Shown here: piece after piece, positions 30,597 to 40,147 of the stretch
Position numbering within the stretch: the stretch's first letter is position 1
Layout of the letters: every line of letters starts with the position of its first letter
Source of the DNA: Nitzschia sp. DOCU1
Taxonomy: Eukaryota; Bacillariophyta; Bacillariophyceae; Bacillariales; Bacillariaceae
Reading direction: 5' to 3'
NCBI GenBank assembly: GCA_951394045.1
Contig: OX595989.1
Span: 310,001 to 374,000, forward strand
DNA length: 64,000 nucleotides
Translations under genes and position numbers: made by a program
The notes under the pieces: model-generated
Databases searched by the model: none
What the model was told of the DNA's origin: nothing
What the model saw: only the letters and a program-made list of their open reading frames with translations

Positions 30597-33500
30597 CTAT
30601 GCCGACGACCTTATGGAAGCCACAGCGTCCCAATCGACGACGCCATCAAATTCTTGTTCCCCGGGATTCCGCAAAAAGTGCAATGGACTCCTCTTGGCGT
30701 CGGACCCAAAGAACCACCCACTCTGTTCCGAGGTGGCTTCAAAGAGGCAGTATCGAATCGCTAAGGTACCCTCCTCTGGCGGTTTGCCCCCTCCCCAGCA
30801 AGATGTCAGCTGTGTAGCGATGTAGCCAGGAGTCAAGCAAAATACCAACACATTTCGGCTGGCTAGTTCTTTGGAAAGGTACATGGCGTAAGCCGACAGG
30901 AGCGCTTTTGTAAGGCCATAGTGATCCGTTCCAGCGTTCCCATGGGCTGGGTCATCGGGAGGCACGCCGCGGTTGTACTCAGACATGATTTCCTCCAACG
31001 TAATGTCAGGATTGCAAAGTTTCTTTTGTCGTTCGATGGGTTGAGCACTAACATATAAAGGTCCTGATCCACTTCCCACGTTGATAATCCTGGAGCCTTC
31101 GGGATCCAACAGATCTAGGAAAGCATCCACCACGCGCTTGGCACCCATAAAATTGACATTTAGAGTGTCCGCATCCGTCGTCGTTTCAGGATGACCCAAA
31201 TCTTTTCCCGTTCCGGCGTTATTCACGATCCCAGTCAACTTGACGTCCTTCGCCTTGAGCTGATCCACCGCCGCTTGAACCGATTCGTCACTTCCTACAT
31301 CCAATAATAGCAGCTCTACCGACCCTTTGCCCCCGGCGTGTTCTTTCACCTCCGCCACAGCTGCTTCTCCCCGTTCGGCGTTTCTAGATCCCAGGTACAC
31401 ATGCGCCCCATAATCTTTGCAAAGCTGCTTACACAGGGCCAGACCGATTCCTGAAACAAAGACAGAGGATAGGCACAAATAGTATTCAGTCAGCGGCTCT
31501 GCCGAGTGTTCAAATACGGTAAATCTGGTGGTCAAGGATCGCTCTTCACGACGTCATCAGCGTGATGACGCAATCGTATAGGGAAGTGCAACGTTCACTC
31601 CCGAACAGCCACGTGCTGACTCCAACGAGGAGAAGGCATGGAGATGGCACTAAGTACGATACAAATCAGAGTACATCAGCTGTCTATCTCGACAGCATAC
31701 ATTTAGTTTACGCACTGTTAGTGCTCATAAGTTTCAGAATCAACACACTGCAACACAACCACAAGTTATTTGAGCTCTTTTTACGATTAGCCAGTACCGG
31801 TCATCGTAGATTTCAACACGCTTCCTCTGCGCATAAGAGACATACAAGTTCTTCAACAGTTAATCATCAGCTACAATGGCCGCCAACCTTCAGGTTCCTC
31901 CAGTGGTTCCACCAATGATACCACCGATAGTACCGCCTCCGGTCGTGCCACCAGCGGTCCCCCCAGCGGGGCCGCCAGCTCAGCAAAACATCGCTGCGCC
32001 AACGTTTGCACTCACGCCAGCTCTCGCACATGCGAATGTGCTTGACTACACGACATCCGAGGGAATGAAGATTTGGTCATCCGCAACTTCCTCAATGTAC
32101 TCATCCGACGAAGAAGGCTTCGACTGCTCTCCCGAACGAATGAAGGATTTCCTCAACAGGAAAGGCGGACGAGCAGCTATCAACGGATGGGACGACTCCT
32201 TCCTAGCAATCCCTGAAGATCCCAACAATCCAATCGGACCAGCATCCAATTTCCTCAATCACTACGGAGAGTACACCCTCGACTACCTGCATCAGTGTGC
32301 ACAAGTCTACGTCAACGCTCAGAATCGAGCTGCTCAAGACTCCGTGCAAGCGTACAACTGCATCATGAACAGCTTAAATGCATCGGGTCGCAACAAGATA
32401 GCAGCATACAAGGACGAGTACACTGTCAGCAACAAGGGCGTGGGAATTCTCCTACTCAAAGTGGTCATACGGGAATCAAGCATCGACACGAACGCAACAA
32501 CCGCACACATCAGGACTCAACTCTCCTCTCTGGATACCTACCTACCTACCATAGGCAACGACATAGGCAAGCTGAATCTGTACGTAAAAGGACTTGTGGA
32601 TGCTTTAGCCGCGCGAGGCGAGATCACAAACGACCTTTTGGTAAATTTGTTCAAAGGCTATCACGCCGCAAGCGACAAACGATTCATTGCCTACATCGAG
32701 AAGAAAGAAGAGGAATACGAGGATGGAACCACGGCGATCACTCCAAGCACTCTCATGGCATTGGCCAAAAACAAGTACGAGGTGCTAGTCGAAAAGAACC
32801 AGTGGAACGCACCATCTTCGGAAGAAGAAAAGATTATGGTGCTCGAGGCCACTCTGAAACGACTCCAAGGTCAACAGAGAACTGCCGGCAAGTCTAGAAC
32901 GACTGAAAGCAATGACAACAAAGCCGGCAAGGCCAAAGGCAACAACAAGAAGAAGAAGTCCGACATGCCTGCGTGGGTGTCCGTCAAACCCAAAGCTGGG
33001 GAACCCACAAACAAGACAGTCGATGGCAAGCAATGGTGGTTCTGCGCCAATCATCAAAAGTGGTGCCGCCATTCGACCGACAAGTGCGAGAAGAAAGGAT
33101 TGGGAAAGGGAAAGGATGGAGGCAACGCGACAACTTCGAAACCAGCAACGCCGACTACAACGACTAAACAAGAGTCGAAGTTTGCAAAAGCAATGACTGC
33201 TCTCGCCGATATCGCCGAAGAAACTGAGGAGTGATTCCTCAATCTGCCGACGAGGTTACAAGATACCCTGGCCGTATGGACATACATTGGCCTGGCGTAC
33301 TTGATAATCTACATATGGGTGACGGTCTATGCCGACAGCTGCTACTACTACTATCCTAAGAAGCAACGCTTTCGGGCTAAGTTAACTCGCTATTTAGCAT
33401 ATCTACGAGCCTGGAAAATCGCGATTTGGACTAGTTTTAGGCTGCGAATGAAGCACAGTCAACAAAACAAGGAAGTGAGGCGACGACGGGACATCGCCAG

Positions 33501-36500
33501 CAAGTACCGACGCAACGACATGCCGCTACAATGTCACGTCTGCGGCAGCATCAACTTTGCAGCGCCGCGAACACTACAAGTCTGGCAAGTCCTATTGGCA
33601 ATGGAGACGATGACGAACAAAGGAGAACGGTTAGCAGTGATCGATACAGACTCGACAACCCTTGGGATCGACAATCGCGCGACGGCTTACCTATCGGGGT
33701 TCATCGAGGACTTCCCCGGTGAACTACAGCCAACAAATCGGATCGTGAACGGGTTCATGGGAGCCAAGGCCACGAATGTGTCAACAGGAACAGCAAAAGT
33801 AAGGTTAGAAGCCGACGGCGGCGACGTGCACGACTTCACTCTGCACGATTCCTACTACGTACCTGGATGCGGAATACGCCTCTTCAGCCCACAACATTGG
33901 GCCCAACAAATGAAAAGACAACATCGCGGCCCAGCCCAATCGACAACCACACACGACCGCGTCATCCTCAGCTCCAAAGACTTCACCAAAACGATCCCAC
34001 TCGATCCGGTCACCAACGTGGCGACGTGTCGGACCGCCCCCGGATACTCCAAGTTTGCGGCGTTTTGTGCGGAGGCAGGATTCGACGATGACGGCGACGA
34101 CGTCCTGGCATTCGATGCACAGGTTATCTCCGACGATGAAGATGACGATCCTGCGGATTTCTCGAATATAGGCAACGATAATGTTAGCGACGACGTTAAC
34201 AACAACATACGCGACGACACAGAAAACTTACTCGGACCAACGCCTGCTCCACCTGCCAATCCTGCGAGGATAGTGGATGAAACAGAGGTTGAGAGAGAGG
34301 AAAGGAAGCTCGAGACCGAATTACTGACTTACCATCTGCGCTTCGCCCATGTATCCTTTCGGAAACTACAGATCATGGCGCGATACTCCATCATCCCAAG
34401 GCGACTGGCCAAATGTCGCGTTCCCGTATGTGCAGCCTGCATGTTCGGTAAAGCAACAAAGCGTCAGTGGAGGCAGAAGGCACCAATCAACAAGGACGAA
34501 GCTTACTTACCAACAAAACCGGGTGAAGTGGTCTCGGTCGACCAAATGAAGTCCCCAACACCGGGGTTCATCGCGCAGATGACAGGTATCTTGACGACGA
34601 AGCGATACGTGTATGCAACTGTCTACGTGGACAGCTACTCATCGTTCGGCTACGTCTACCTGCAGAAGACCGCTAGTGCTGACGAGACGATCGAGGGCAA
34701 GCATGCATTCGAACGTCTGTGCCAGCAAAACGGTTTCAGAGTCCAACATTATCATGCCGACAATGGAATTTTCAAGGCCAACAAATGGGTGCTTGACTGC
34801 CACAAATGCGAGCAAGGTCTCTCATTCGCGGGAGTCAACGCGCATCACCAGAACGGACAGGCGGAAGCTCGAATCAGACGACTACAAGAGCTGACGCGCA
34901 CACAACTGACCTACGCAAAACGACAATGGCCACAGGAGATCTCGGCGAACCTCTGGCCATACGCCCTCCGAATTGCGAACGATGCAAACAACGCGACACC
35001 CAATCTGGCCGACAAACCTGACTACCGCTCCCCAGCGGAGCTCTTCTACAGTACGAAGGTCTCCACCAACGCCAAGCGCTGGCAACACTTCGGTTGTCCA
35101 GTGTACGTGTTGGACAGGAACTTGCAACAGAACAAACCGCTCCACAAGTGGGTCAGTAGAGCGAGGGTTGGGGTGTACCTGGGACGATCACCACACCACT
35201 CTCGTTCTATTGCGCTGGTGCTGGACATCAAGACGGGACTTGTGTCTCCACAGTTCCACATCAAGATGGACACAATGTTTGACACCATAGCACAACTCTA
35301 CCAGTCGGTGGAGAGTGCTAGCACACAACAATCGCTATGGCAAATCAAGGCGGGGTTTGTTCAGCAGTCACAAGCGAATGTGACAGCACCCAAGCAGGGC
35401 AATGCGACAACCACAGCTTCGAAAAGAAAACAGGTCACTACACAAAACTCTCAGACAAGAGAGGGCACCCAAGTTCCAGAGGGAGCCTACGTGGCACCAC
35501 CTGAACCACGCACAGTCGACATGTCCCCGAAGACAGACAGGGACAGCGGTTCTCCCACCGTTACAGAAGGGAACACACCCGGGAATGGCAAACAACAGCC
35601 ATCTACACAACAACACCAGTCTCCACGAATGCAATCAGAATCTGGTACGGCCACCAGGCGATCGCAGAGACGCGTGCAACCTGCGCAACGACTGATAGAA
35701 GCAATGACAGCGGAACTCACTACGCAAAGTGATGTTCCTGGCGAAGTGTTCTCCTTCCAGGCGATGTTCCCAAGCGACGGCAGGTCCATCAACGAGGACC
35801 TGAACCCACTCTATGCCTACAAAGCCAATGCAGACCCCGACACTCTGTATCTTCACGAGGCTCAGAGGGAGAGCGACTGGGAACAGTTCGGCGAAGCAAT
35901 GGAACTGGAGATCAAGCAACAGGTCGACATGGGAGTCTACACCATCATGTTACTCACCGACATACCAACGGGGACTACCGTGCTACCTGCAGTGTGGCAA
36001 CTGCGCCGCAAGCGCGACATAAGGACGGGCGCAATCAAGAAATACAAGGCACGATGCAATATCGACGGTTCTCGAATGCGACACGGCGAGCACTACGATC
36101 AGACGTATGCTCCGGTTGCCGGATGGCCCTCGATAAGGCTACTGCTGGCGCTGGTTCTACTCTTCAATTGGCGAACGGTCCAACTCGACTACGTGCTCGC
36201 GTACCCACACGCGCCAGCAGACAGGGACCTCTACATGAAGCTACCAAAGGGATTCACCCTCGACGGCGTTGACGACCCAAGCAAGTATTGTCTACGAGTC
36301 AACCGCAACCTCTATGGGGGAAAAAGCGCCTCTCGTATATGGTATCAATATCTGAGGAAACGGCTCATCGACAAGTGCCATTTCGTGGTGTCCAAGCACG
36401 ACGAGTGTGTATTCTACAAGGGCAACATGATCTACGTCCTCTACACCGACGACTCAATCTTAGCCGGTCCTGACCAGGCAGAGATCGAGCGAACGATACA

Positions 36501-37886
36501 GGAAATGAGAGACGCAAACCTCAACATTACCATTGAGGGAGATCTCACGGACTTTCTCGGAGTCAACATCGATCGGAAAGAAGACGGAACGATACACCTG
36601 ACGCAACCCAAGCTAATCGAACAGGTGATATCGGACCTACGCATGCAGTATGACAATGTACGAACCAAGGACATCCCCATGGCGTCCAGCAGGCTACTGT
36701 CACGTCACCTGAGCTCCACACCACACGACGACTCGTTCCACTACAGGAGTGTCATCGGCAAGCTCAACTACGTCGAGCGCGGATCAAGGCCAGACATCGC
36801 ATACGCAGTGCACCAGTGTGCACGGTTCTCCATCGACCCAAAGAAAGAACACGGCGATGCAATACGCTGGATCACACGTTACCTGCTCGGCACACGAGAC
36901 AAAGGAATAATCTTCAAGGCAGATCCTTCGAAGGGATTGGAGGTATTCGTCGACGCCGACTTCGCGGGGAACTGGGACAAGGAACTGGCAGGATTCGACA
37001 AGGACACTGCTCGCTCCAGACACGGCTACATCATCTGCTACGCAGGAGTGCCAGTCACATGGAAATCACAGCTACAGCAAGAGATCGCTCTGTCTAGCTG
37101 CGAATCGGAGATCACAGGACTCTCGTACGCTTTGCGAGAGGCTATACCGATCATTGAGCTTCTGAGGGAGATGCAAGGACTCGGATTCAATGTGCACTTC
37201 GACAAGGCACACATCACTTGCAACGTCTACGAAGACAACATGGGCGCCATTGAGATCGCCCGTACTCCCAAAGCAAGACCAAGAACAAAGCATATCAACA
37301 ATCGTCTATTTCACTTCTACGACTATGTGGAGAGAGGCGACATCGAGATACATCATATCCGATCCGAAGATCAACCTGCCGATATCCTGACCAAAGCATT
37401 AAGCGAGGATCTCTTCGTCAAACACAGACAGGTCATCATGGGATGGTAACACTCGCTCGAGTCAATCCTTGAGAGGGAGTGTTCAAATACGGTAAATCTG
37501 GTGGTCAAGGATCGCTCTTCACGACGTCATCAGCGTGATGACGCAATCGTATAGGGAAGTGCAACGTTCACTCCCGAACAGCCACGTGCTGACTCCAACG
37601 AGGAGAAGGCATGGAGATGGCACTAAGTACGATACAAATCAGAGTACATCAGCTGTCTATCTCGACAGCATACATTTAGTTTACGCACTGTTAGTGCTCA
37701 TAAGTTTCAGAATCAACACACTGCAACACAACCACAAGTTATTTGAGCTCTTTTTACGATTAGCCAGTACCGGTCATCGTAGATTTCAACAGCCGAGGCC
37801 TCGTTCCAATGAGACCGCGTTTCTTTACACTCGATCGGATGGTGCGTACCTTTATTTGCCCCCGTGACGAGAATCGTTGGAGGCAT
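30597..37886 (-). CDS. carbonyl-reductase-like SDR, first intron split open by copia element 2
   Basis: Exon 1 is 37886-37850 and exon 2 is 31450-30597; together 296 aa. Exon 1 reads MPPTILVTGANK, then a GTACGC donor; exon 2 starts after TTTGTTTCAG and continues GIGLALCKQL, so the join rebuilds the NAD(P)-binding motif TGxxxGIG. Other classical SDR features: VNNAGTG, the catalytic Ser in IINVGSGSG, and YGLTK. Length and order fit the CBR1-type carbonyl reductases (NADPH-dependent reduction of ketones or quinones). The 6399-nt intron contains all of copia element 2 in the opposite orientation. Removing the element and one target duplication leaves 108 nt, the usual size here. The coding sequence is undamaged, so the gene may still work if the long intron is spliced. 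Confidence 0.9.
31501..31506. repeat. target-site duplication, copia element 2, left
   Basis: GCCGAG, repeated at 37792-37797 after the 3' LTR. Same 6-or-5-bp ambiguity as for element 1. It lies inside the first intron of the SDR gene. Confidence 0.88.
31507..31818 (+). repeat. 5' LTR, copia element 2
   Basis: 312 bp, TGTTCAAATACGGTAAATC to GATTTCAACA. It contains a perfect inverted repeat CGTCATCA-GCG-TGATGACG (about 31552-31570) that includes GACGTCAT, a bZIP/CRE-like site whose complement holds TGACGT. The 3' copy at 37480-37791 shows no difference. Confidence 0.95.
31817..31834 (+). other. primer-binding site, copia element 2
   Basis: CA|CGCTTCCTCTGCGCAT, matching element 1 for the first 15 bases after the LTR. 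See element 1 for the initiator tRNA-Met D-arm similarity. Confidence 0.55.
31876..33234 (+). CDS. gag: Gag, copia element 2
   Basis: 452 aa. A Pro/Val-rich N-terminus (residues 5-38), then the same capsid-like blocks as element 1 (LDYTTSEGMKIWSSA; SSIDTNATTAHIRTQLSSLD; NLFKGYHAASDKRFIAYIEK). A basic linker and the zinc-knuckle-like FCANHQKWCRHSTDKC follow. It ends with an acidic tail (DIAEETEE) and UGA at 33232-33234, in frame with pol. Confidence 0.93.
   Translation: MAANLQVPPVVPPMIPPIVPPPVVPPAVPPAGPPAQQNIAAPTFALTPALAHANVLDYTTSEGMKIWSSATSSMYSSDEEGFDCSPERMKDFLNRKGGRAAINGWDDSFLAIPEDPNNPIGPASNFLNHYGEYTLDYLHQCAQVYVNAQNRAAQDSVQAYNCIMNSLNASGRNKIAAYKDEYTVSNKGVGILLLKVVIRESSIDTNATTAHIRTQLSSLDTYLPTIGNDIGKLNLYVKGLVDALAARGEITNDLLVNLFKGYHAASDKRFIAYIEKKEEEYEDGTTAITPSTLMALAKNKYEVLVEKNQWNAPSSEEEKIMVLEATLKRLQGQQRTAGKSRTTESNDNKAGKAKGNNKKKKSDMPAWVSVKPKAGEPTNKTVDGKQWWFCANHQKWCRHSTDKCEKKGLGKGKDGGNATTSKPATPTTTTKQESKFAKAMTALADIAEETEE
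33235..37449 (+). CDS. pol: Pol polyprotein, copia element 2
   Basis: Open without interruption from the codon after the gag UGA. No in-frame ATG occurs in roughly the first 75 codons, although that stretch is conserved with element 1 (TYIGLAY, then a hydrophobic run and KKQRFRAKLTRYLAYLRAW). This favours translation by readthrough. Domains as in element 1: protease with LGIDNRATAYLSG, zinc motif HLRFAH..C..C, integrase D-D-E (VSVDQM, HADNGIF, GQAEARI), RT ending in YTDD, and RNase H (DADFAG, SSCESE, EDNMGAIEIA). Ends GW at 37449. Apparently intact. Confidence 0.92.
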   Translation, partial: FLNLPTRLQDTLAVWTYIGLAYLIIYIWVTVYADSCYYYYPKKQRFRAKLTRYLAYLRAWKIAIWTSFRLRMKHSQQNKEVRRRRDIASKYRRNDMPLQCHVCGSINFAAPRTLQVWQVLLAMETMTNKGERLAVIDTDSTTLGIDNRATAYLSGFIEDFPGELQPTNRIVNGFMGAKATNVSTGTAKVRLEADGGDVHDFTLHDSYYVPGCGIRLFSPQHWAQQMKRQHRGPAQSTTTHDRVILSSKDFTKTIPLDPVTNVATCRTAPGYSKFAAFCAEAGFDDDGDDVLAFDAQVISDDEDDDPADFSNIGNDNVSDDVNNNIRDDTENLLGPTPAPPANPARIVDETEVEREERKLETELLTYHLRFAHVSFRKLQIMARYSIIPRRLAKCRVPVCAACMFGKATKRQWRQKAPINKDEAYLPTKPGEVVSVDQMKSPTPGFIAQMTGILTTKRYVYATVYVDSYSSFGYVYLQKTASADETIEGKHAFERLCQQNGFRVQHYHADNGIFKANKWVLDCHKCEQGLSFAGVNAHHQNGQAEARIRRLQELTRTQLTYAKRQWPQEISANLWPYALRIANDANNATPNLADKPDYRSPAELFYSTKVSTNAKRWQHFGCPVYVLDRNLQQNKPLHKWVSRARVGVYLGRSPHHSRSIALVLDIKTGLVSPQFHIKMDTMFDTIAQLYQSVESASTQQSLWQIKAGFVQQSQANVTAPKQGNATTTASKRKQVTTQNSQTREGTQVPEGAYVAPPEPRTVDMSPKTDRDSGSPTVTEGNTPGNGKQQPSTQQHQSPRMQSESGTATRRSQRRVQPAQRLIEAMTAELTTQSDVPGEVFSFQAMFPSDGRSINEDLNPLYAYKANADPDTLYLHEAQRESDWEQFGEAMELEIKQQVDMGVYTIMLLTDIPTGTTVLPAVWQLRRKRDIRTGAIKKYKARCNIDGSRMRHGEHYDQTYAPVAGWPSIRLLLALVLLFNWRTVQLDYVLAYPHAPADRDLYMKLPKGFTLDGVDDPSKYCLRVNRNLYGGKSASRIWYQYLRKRLIDKCHFVVSKHDECVFYKGNMIYVLYTDDSILAGPDQAEIERTIQEMRDANLNITIEGDLTDFLGVNIDRKEDGTIHLTQPKLIEQVISDLRMQYDNVRTKDIPMASSRLLSRHLSSTPHDDSFHYRSVIGKLNYVERGSRPDIAYAVHQCARFSIDPKKEHGDAIRWITRYLLGTRDKGIIFKADPSKGLEVFVDADFAGNWDKELAGFDKDTARSRHGYIICYAGVPVTWKSQLQQEIALSSCESEITGLSYALREAIPIIELLREMQGLGFNVHFDKAHITCNVYEDNMGAIEIARTPKARPRTKHINNRLFHFYDYVERGDIEIHHIRSEDQPADILTKALSEDLFVKHRQVIMGW
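37471..37479 (+). other. polypurine tract, copia element 2
   Basis: GAGAGGGAG next to the 3' LTR, same as in element 1. Confidence 0.8.
37480..37791 (+). repeat. 3' LTR, copia element 2
   Basis: 312 bp, matching the 5' LTR throughout; followed by the target duplication GCCGAG at 37792-37797. Confidence 0.95.
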
Positions 37887-38922
37887 GATAAGAGCTTCTC
37901 GAATGTTAGGTTAATAGAATTTGCAAAATAGTAATGACCTCAGGAGTCTGCCATGCGGGTTCAGGTGAATGGTGGCAGACTCCGCTGATGAGTGGTCGGC
38001 GGCACCATCGTCGGTGTGTCTGCTGCCGCGATTGGTCCCGGTCGGCAGGAACAGCAAAGAGCAAAAAAGGGAAACACACGCGACCACCTTCATTTTCCTT
38101 CGACTTGATGGATTCTCTCCACCGAAAGATACGTTTTTTGACGGGCGGCATACGGCCCGGACGCCTTCATTCCTTCTCAACAACTTTTTCGCTTCAAGCC
38201 ACCTTGTCGTCGGGGGAATGCCTGCCATTACACCTTGATGCCATCCAGTTCAACTCGACCAAGTTCCTCGTCTCTGCCCCTTGTACGTTGTGGCAGCAAA
38301 GATACTCGGTCAACGTCTTCTTGACGGCATGATGAAACTTTGGTGGTACAGTAGGCAGACTGCCGCTGCTGATGTGATTCGCCGCTCTGGCTCGTCAGAC
38401 GTTCCTCTTCGTGGTGCCATATATGAGAGGAGATGAATGAATGGCGAGTCACTATGAAATAGAGTAACAATCGTAGACATACATGCTTATTCGACTGGAA
38501 CGAAGAAGAGGTGTCGAACCTGAAATGGTGGTGAGTGGCACTCAAGAAGAAGAGGGTGCGAGGACGAGACATTGCTTCTTGACGATTGCTAGTGTCTGGT
38601 CCTCGTTTCTCTGTCGTTGGTCAAATCCGTGGCCAATGAAGCAACAACTCTACAACAGCTATACTAGGCTGTGGGTGTCTCAAGCATGGGGCTGCGGCGG
38701 CGGAACTGCTGGCTGTTCTGTAACAACAACAAGAACACAACGGCTACCCCCACTTTCACAGTATGGTTATTGTGAACATTTGAAATTATAATATCTTAAA
38801 AAGGAGGATATATGTCAAACCCTAGTCGGTGACGCTTCCAGTTATGAACTACCGGTAGAGAGGCCCTTCGAATCTTATGTATACGAGCTTATGTGATTGC
38901 CCTTCTCGCTTGAATTAGAAAA
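37887..38922. other. intergenic, 5' region of the SDR gene
   Basis: Should hold the SDR promoter (minus strand) and the 3' flank of HA copy 5. Open frames up to 132 codons on both strands overlap each other and show no motif. No gene called. Confidence 0.4.
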
Positions 38923-40147
38923 CTATCCCCGGGGATTCCATTCAAAGTCGAGAAGATCCAACAGCTGGATACGTTCATTTGTCAAGGTGCTATGTTCTCC
39001 TTTGTGAAAAAGTTTCCACTGTCGTCTCTGGCATTTGACCTAACATTGCAACAACAGGCAAAGAGTGAGGATACTGCTGCAAATAGGAGGCCAAAAATGA
39101 AAACTGACTGGGCGATCCTAGCACACGTACCCACACTGCCAAGGCACGATCTGCTTCATATGTAGGCGGAACTCTGCAATTGCCATGTTCACTATGATAC
39201 TTTTGTAGGTCATGGAACTTTTCGCGCCATGCAGCTTGGTGGGAGTCCCAAACGAAGCCCACGGCGTCGAGTTGCTGTTCACGATCGTCGGATAATGTCG
39301 AATGGCGGCCCAGCCGCTTTAACTTGTATTGGTACCTTTGACGCTTTACCCATTGAGCAAGGCAGGGGTTAGCAGGATTGCAGTGCGGAACCAATGTGTG
39401 GCCGTTCTCCTTTTTGAACTGAAGTAGGTCTACAAAGCGTTCTCCCCACTGGTCCGCCTGGTATAATCGGAAGCGCGCCTTCTTTGCCTGGGATGCATCG
39501 TCGCCTGATACATCATCAGCGTCAACGATGTGGGAGGCAGTGTTCGACTCAAAGATGGAGTCAGATAAGTGGATAAGCTCGTCTTGTTCGTCGTCTTCAG
39601 TGTGGGTTTCTCTCTTGCGTTTGGTGCTGGTGTGTAGCTCACTCGGCGCCGTTGAACAAGTATCATGCACCACCATGGCGGCGCAAGGGGAAGAAGTAAA
39701 CCAGCACAAACTGCCCCCCACGCCATTTGCTGTCCTGTATCTGGTAGAGGTGTTCGACATGACAGGCAACATTGGTGTCACGCTTGCATTCGGTCCGATT
39801 GGTGTTGGTTCCAACAAAGACAAATCCATGATGGGCATTGAGCTCCTCCCCTCCTCGATTGTCATTTCAGCTTCGGTAAGGACGCGAAGCACGAAGTCTG
39901 ACATTACCTCATGGTCGTAACGTTGACCTGGCAACTGGTTATCCTGAAACCCAGGTAAGGGAAGCGTAGGACCACTTGACCGCATGCCACTACCTATCCC
40001 GAAAACCGAATGATCTATAACCCTCCCATTATTTGAACCAAAGAAGGCAGACGGCACGACGGATGGCTGTCCAGCTTTCAACATAAGGTTTCCACCCGAC
40101 GCCTTGAACAACCGATTCTGTTCCTGCAAATTAGGATCCTGTCTCAT
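38923..40147 (-). CDS. helicase-associated (HA) domain protein, copy 5 (spliced)
   Basis: Two exons, 40147-39131 and 39039-38923, joined across a 91-nt GT-AG intron (39130-39040), give 377 aa. Without splicing the second HA repeat would be cut off after RALAVWV; splicing continues it as VKCQRRQWKLF and ends DFEWNPRG, matching the other copies. First repeat: DQWGERFVDLLQFKKENGHT to LDAVGFVWDS. The N-terminus has a basic patch (TSTKRKRETH) and an acidic stretch. The intron position inside repeat 2 is not shared with copy 1, whose intron lies in the N-terminal linker. Confidence 0.85.

Larger units (their letters stand above)
31507..37791 (+). mobile_element. full-length Ty1/copia LTR retrotransposon, element 2
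   Basis: A 6285-bp element with 312-bp LTRs, the same primer-binding site and polypurine tract as element 1, gag, in-frame UGA and pol. Proteins are clearly homologous to element 1 throughout, but the LTR bodies differ except at the two ends, so it is a separate subfamily. LTRs appear identical and both frames are open. Inserted in the SDR gene's first intron, antisense to the gene. Confidence 0.95.

Noticed and set aside
31562..31918. Plus-strand open frame of 118 codons starting inside the LTR of element 2 (a near copy at 37535-37867)
   Set aside because: It is LTR sequence; it runs out of frame into gag or into flanking DNA and is duplicated only because the LTR is.
38505..38545. T-arm-like TTCGACACC on the minus strand, possible tRNA
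   Set aside because: The flanking bases do not pair into a T-stem and no acceptor or anticodon arm could be found. I found no convincing tRNA elsewhere, but I could not run a covariance search.
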